Under the pieces are notes generated by a model. It ran no database searches and was not told where the DNA came from. It saw only the letters and a program-made list of their open reading frames with translations. The translations under genes and the position numbers were made by a program. Positions 59,575 to 64,000 of a stretch of 64,000 nucleotides of DNA are shown piece after piece. The stretch's first letter is position 1. Every line of letters begins with the position of its first letter. The DNA is from Apiospora phragmitis (lineage: Eukaryota > Ascomycota > Sordariomycetes > Amphisphaeriales > Apiosporaceae), in contig JAQQWL010000005.1 of the NCBI GenBank assembly GCA_038363925.1, positions 3,844,001 through 3,908,000 on the forward strand, read 5' to 3'.

Positions 59575-60555
59575 CTTACGCCTAGTACCCCAGATATATT
59601 CGTCGGCTAGAAGGCAGGAGCCCCGATACGCTTTGTACTGAACACCCCGAAGATCGTAGAACCGTTTGCCTCGGGCCCATATAGCTTGTTTCATCAGGCC
59701 TTCGTCATCGCGGAACGACGTGGGATGAACATTCAAGCTGGTGATTTTTTTGGTTTTTGTAAAGGATGCGATGTCCAAATTGATGGTGGCGAATCCGAAC
59801 ATATATCCGTTATGATCAACGTATGAGGCAGCAATTCTGAAACATCCCATTATTTATTGGGTGCTTCGGACCAGAAAGAACTGATCTAGATCATTCAATG
59901 TCGAGTAAATACGAGTACCAGGCTCAAAAATGGCCCAGAGAAGCTGGTATGTGATGACCTGTTAGGCACAGAGGTCATTCGCTTCGTCCATGGTCTCTTT
60001 GAGTTCATGCCCCAGAATGTTGTAGAGCAGCTGAGAGTATGCATGGGCATGTGCATCTTCCTGCTTCTTCTCGGCCAGCAGATTTTGTAACCGGGCCCCG
60101 CGGTGGTAGAAGGGATGAAAGGGTGCTCTGAAGACCAGCTTGTTGAGGTTGGCCGTGATGCCCCCGTAACCCTGGAAGACATCGCCCAGCAGATCCTTGA
60201 TGTGCTGGCTCTGGACCACGATGGAATCCAGCGACAGGGGCTTGCCCTCGCCATGGTTTATGCCCATGCGTACCACGAGGGCTTTCCGCTTTGACTCGGG
60301 CTGCTCCTCGATAGAGCTTTTGAGATCCGTCGTGTACTCTTCAACCCAGTTGGTGCAGCAGGAGCATTTGGGCGGACCCGGGTACAGCTTTTGCAAATCA
60401 CACTCGATGCCGCTCGAGGTGATCTCGTGCATCTGTCGGGCTGAAATATCTGCCAGCTCAGGGGCCACGGGATCCGGAGAAGCAGAGCTGCAGTTCTGAG
60501 GATATCGTAATCAGCTGAAGATGGTGACAAGAAGTGAATTCAATTATATCAGAGT

Positions 60556-60569
60556 GGGGGGGGGGGGGG
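60556..60569 (+). repeat. Run of 14 G
   Basis: Homopolymer immediately upstream of the readable part of the AAA pseudogene, probably in its first intron or leader. Confidence 0.9.
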
Positions 60570-61233
60570 CAGTGGAACTTATACCCGGGAGCTATACCTG
60601 GAAGAATCGAATGGATGGAAACGGAGTTCCTCATCGGCCTCCCTCCTCAGTAAAGAAATTGATACTTATTTAGGCAATCGGGGCGCGAACGAATCTGACT
60701 AGGCATGTCCCACATATATGATGGCTGATCTCATAAGATGGCGGTCTCTTTGGAATTAGGTGGGAACATGCTTACTGCCCCTTTAAAGGTGTGGTGACAC
60801 CGCATGGCGCTTGGGGGTCAACAGTCAACCAAACGACAAACAAACGAAAGAATGCCAACAGCATGAAAAAGACAGCGACCACTTGCAACCGTCCAGTTCA
60901 AAGGAGTGCCAGTGAGACGGAGTGATACCATGTAGCGGAATGTAACCTCGTGCTCACTCTACAACCAGACAGTGTATTGTTAGCTCTCGCACCACATCCG
61001 TTTGTGCCTTGATTAACGAGATGGACGAACTAGATTAGATGTACATGGAGATTTCTTAAGGAAGGTACAAGTCTCCGTTTATGCTTGATAGGATATCAAT
61101 ATTAAGAATAGTAAAATTGACGCATCTGGATCTTAAGGCAGCGGGCCTTATTGGCCCACAAAGTATTAACCATGAAACATAAAGACGTACCATCCTGCCC
61201 GGTCCATTCATGATCAGCCCGATAGCTCGACTT
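60570..61233. other. Intergenic region between AAA pseudogene and NRPS end
   Basis: It holds the putative promoter side of the AAA gene and the 3' flank of the NRPS gene. The inverted repeat GGTGT-GGTG-ACACC is at 60,788-60,801. No coding frame of note. Confidence 0.5.
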
Positions 61234-64000
61234 CTAGCTCTGCCCCATCACCAGACCTTTACCAAGAAGCTGCGATTGTCCCAGTCTTGTCGGATTTTCG
61301 ATGATATCATACATGGAAACATCGTAGCCGCGATAACGATACCACCACGACAGCAAGAGCACCGTCTCCAAATCACCCCCGCAGTCGAATAGTGAGGCAC
61401 CGTCGTTGACTTCCTCGTTGCTCTGTTCTTTCAGAACAACGTCGCTCCAGGCAAGCGCCACAGTTGCCTGGGCTTGTCTATCCGGAGAACTAGACCTGTT
61501 AACGACGTCGTTGGGGGAATCGACAGTCTTGTTCGCTACGGGGACTTGACTAGGCACGGGACAATCCACGAGCTTCTGAAAAGACTCAAGTGAGTACTCC
61601 AGCAATGTGTGGACAGAGGCCAATACCGACTCTAAGCAGCGAGACACCCAACGCGCCTGCTCCTCAGAGATCCTATGAGGAGCATACATGATCTCGAAAT
61701 CAAGATCGTCGTCTCCTTCCGGCTCTGCCGCTGGCCGAGCCGCGACCCAGAAGTCCGTGGTGTCGCCGATGGTTCCCTCGCCGGCAAAAATAGCATCAAC
61801 ATGCCCGAAGATGAGAGCGTCGCCGACGGTCTCGTAGTTCTGGTACACCATGACCGAGCCCAGTCTCGTCCACGAAGGCCAGTTCGTGCACTGCCTCACG
61901 ATGGAGCGAAAGCCGACGTGCTGATGGGGAATTCCCACCGAACCTGAGCCTGGAGCTGCTCAATCAGGGAGCCGAACGTCGTCTCGTCGGGCAAGGTGGC
62001 CCGGACCGGGAGCAGGTTCAAGCAGGGCCCGGGCACCTGGAGGACGTTCGGGAAGGAGGACCGGCTCCAGTTGGCGTTGGCCGCGCCGAAGACCAGGTCG
62101 CGCGAGCCGATCGCCAGGAACAGCGCCGCGGCCCACGCGGCGCTCAGCGCGCTCGAGGGCAGGCCGAAGCGCGTCTGGAGGTTCCGGGACCGCGTCCGGA
62201 AGGTGACGCTGCGGGTCTGGGTTGCGCCCCGGGCGGGCAGCCGCGGGGGCGTGAGGGCCGTCACGGACGATTTGGCCAGGAACGTGCGCCAGTAGTCGTA
62301 CGAGGACGAGGAGCTCGCGGCGCCCACTTGCGCCACCCAGTCGGAGAATTTTGGCGTGTCGGACAGCGGCTCTCCCATGTAGGCTGCGTGAAGGTCTTGG
62401 AGGACCAGCTCAATGGAGATGGCGTCGTATAGGGCATGATGGATGTGGAGGCGCAGCTCGTCGCAAGAGCTGTTGTCCGGGCCATCGCATCGCAGTTGGA
62501 ACCGTGGCAAATACCGAGCCTGGTCGAAGCCCATCGGCTGTTCATCATGCCCCTGAATCGTCACGGTACTGGCGGGGGAGGGAACGGAGGACCGCTTGGT
62601 GCAACCGGGGGCCTTCCTGTACGAACACGGTTCTCAAGAGCGCATGGTGCTGCACGACCTGCTCACACGCCTTGGCCAGGCGGGCCATGTCGAGGCCCCC
62701 CAGCAGTTCGATGATGGCTTTGTTGTGCAGGCTCTCGCCGTCCAGCTCACTCACCGCGAGCTGGGAAGCTTGGGCGTCGGTGACCGGCACCGCGCTCTCG
62801 ATGTTGTCGCTTCGGAAACAAGCGTGCCATGTCGCCAGGTCCGCGACGTGACGCAGTTCCACGGGGGCGGAGGCAAAATCGGAGTTGGCGTCCCTGGTCG
62901 GAACCAAGTCTTGGCTTGACGCGCCGGAGCTGGAGGAAGGACGCGAGATGACGGCAGCCAGAGTGGATAGCACGGGGGCCTTGAAGACGTCGGCTACCGT
63001 AAAGGAGAGGTGGGCCGCTCTCGCTTGGTTGACCAGGCGCATCGCACGGATGGAGTTTCCGCCCAGCTCGAAGAAGTTGCCATCCCTGGCTATGGTGTCG
63101 GCGGGAAGAGCCAGGGCCTGCGACCAGAGCTGACGCAGCTCGGCCTCGGTATCCGAGAAGGTTCCGTCTGGCCGACGAAGTGGAAGGAGTGTTCTGACAG
63201 TTGCTTGTGGTGGAGCTTTCAGAAGTGTCCGAGTGCTCCCACGTCTTTGGGATGTCGTCGACGACAGTGGTCGACATGGTGCTTGGGCTGCTCAGTCGTG
63301 CCGTCAGATCCTGCACCGACTGCTCCGGGTTTTTCATGATGCTGTTCAGGGCGACGGAGAACATCGTTCCAACTTCTGAAGCATCGGAGATGGATATTCT
63401 GGTTTGGCCACACCATATCCGAGCCCCATACGAGTCTTGGTCGTACCCGACTCCAATGGTAAGGGGATACTGTGACAGCAGATTAGCAATGGTCTGCACA
63501 GGAGCTGGAAAAAACTGCCACTCACTTCGGTTGGGTTATCTTCAACATCTAGATACTCTTGCTTTATGTCCGAACCGACTTCTACGCCGCCGGGGCGAGT
63601 GCGCGCAATGGTCATGGCCGTGTTGAAAAGCGGCGAGTGGCCCATCCCGAGTTGGTCGTGCATTTCGCTCATCGGGCATCCGCCGTTCTCCAGAATAGCC
63701 AATGCATCGTCCCTGACACCCTCGAGGAGGCTACGCAAGGTGCTGCTCGGGGAAGCCTCAAAGTTGCAGACGACCATGGCCAGGAGGGGGCCCAAGGTCG
63801 ACTCGCCGCGTTCGACGGAGCTTTGTTGCGAGAGGATGCTGCCAAAACACACCGATTCCGTCGCCGTGCAGTTCTTCAGGACGATACCCCACGCAACCTG
63901 CACCAAGTTGGCGAGGGTGATGCCCTGACCCTTACAGAAGTCATGTAGAGTGCTGGCATCTCTTCTGGGGATTGTGTCGTGGAAGCTACTACTACTGGCT
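61234..64000 (-). pseudogene. Nonribosomal peptide synthetase, 3' end (C-T-C-T), frame-broken
   Basis: The gene runs leftward from beyond the window edge. First, the C-terminal half of a condensation domain (64,000-63,300) with 'GQGITLANLVQVAWGIVLKN' and 'YPLTIGVGYDQDSYGARIWC'. Then a carrier domain with an intact 'FFELGGNSIRAMRLV' (Ser near 63,055). A second condensation domain (62,900-61,560) has the motif HHALYDA (62,422-62,442). A terminal carrier-like domain reads 'SLFDCGGDLETVLLL' near 61,365-61,400, with Leu where the phosphopantetheine Ser is needed. The stop is at 61,234-61,236. The frame changes three times: between 63,260 and 63,180, near 62,560 (C-run), and near 61,932. The repeated C-T ending recalls ferrichrome-type siderophore synthetases, but that is an inference. 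The product is unknown. Confidence 0.8.
63470..63525 (-). other. Intron in the NRPS gene
   Basis: 56 bp on the minus strand, GTGAGT...TCACAG, with a CTAAT branch-site-like sequence (minus-strand 'gctaatc') near the 3' end. Removal joins 'VEDNPTE' to 'YPLTIGVGYDQ' in frame, which restores the condensation domain. Confidence 0.85.

Larger units (their letters stand above)
58226..60495 (-). pseudogene. DUF7025/AAA+ ATPase, multiply broken
   Basis: It encoded a fungal AAA ATPase with an N-terminal DUF7025 region. In order: 'CTNWVEEY', 'RKALVVRMGINHGEGKPLSL' and 'KLVFRAPFHPFYHR' (60,380-60,085); 'ITYQLLWAIFEPG' (59,955-59,915); 'FYDLRGVQYKAYRG' (59,660-59,610). Walker A GSPGTGKT is near 58,910-58,933, Walker B 'AILLLDECDVFLEKRS' near 58,727-58,775, and sensor 'FLTTNRGDAIDAAFQSRIHL' at 58,530-58,590. 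Breaks: stops at 59,962 and near 59,856; frame changes near 59,100 and 59,065; one extra base at about 58,782 just before Walker B; TAG at 58,349. Likely introns are 58,617-58,684 (GTAAGT...TTAG), 59,199-59,250 and 59,526-59,574. The first exon is not resolved. Without the breaks it would end at 58,226. Confidence 0.85.

Noticed and set aside
62351..62851. Plus-strand open frames of 90-166 codons over the NRPS
   Set aside because: Shadows of the GC-rich NRPS coding strand; the minus strand carries condensation and carrier motifs throughout.

Overview
The window is filamentous-ascomycete DNA (inference). The evidence is short introns with GTAAGT-type donors and CTAAT-like branch sites, gene families typical of Pezizomycotina, and a very strong repeat-induced point mutation (RIP) signature. 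Positions 1 to about 55,190 form one very AT-rich block of nested, dead transposons. In it CpA/TpG is almost absent while CpG persists, and former Gln and Trp codons read TAA or TAG. Positions 55,194-64,000 have normal base composition and carry host genes, nearly all broken.

Repeat block. A Ty3/gypsy chromovirus family (gag, protease, RT, RNase H, integrase, C-terminal chromodomain) is present as: a head-to-head chimera at 1-4,735; copy A (6,955 to ~12,850); copy B (~13,396-20,243, the most readable); copy C (~24,640-33,932); two solo LTRs (29,359-30,013 minus; 39,994-40,702); a 3' end fragment (~43,425-44,222); and copy D (46,096-53,882), complete with two 685 bp LTRs and a 5 bp target duplication. 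The other layer is pogo/Fot1-type Tc1-mariner elements with TA target duplications. I name four families for this annotation: P (about 1.82-1.86 kb; 25,046-26,866 and 34,166-36,024 full length, plus fragments), Q (2,501-4,325 and 38,010-39,789), R (41,280-43,215) and F (45,480-55,191, split by copy D). The deepest nest is a minus-strand P copy (37,498 to ~43,420) split by Q, a solo LTR and R. Three AT deserts (5,419-6,737; 22,331-24,640; 36,027-37,495) hold nothing I recognise. A broken reading frame of unknown family lies at 20,244-20,890.

A shared feature of the gypsy copies is a second coding relic on the opposite strand in the 3' untranslated region. It encodes a short Cys-containing segment followed by a long charged coiled coil, and is clearest in copy B (19,042-19,545).

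Host segment. In order: the C-terminal part of a DUF3176-type membrane protein (55,282-56,289, plus); a DUF4419 pseudogene (56,521-57,343, minus); a DUF7025/AAA ATPase pseudogene with several stops and frame breaks (58,226-60,495, minus); and the 3' end of a nonribosomal peptide synthetase with layout C-T-C-T (61,234 to the window edge, minus). The NRPS has three apparent frame breaks, and its last carrier domain lacks the phosphopantetheine serine. The picture is the edge of a heterochromatic, possibly subtelomeric or pericentromeric, repeat block with decaying genes beside it. No rRNA, complete tRNA or CRISPR was seen. All domain names rest on reading translations by eye, not on a search.
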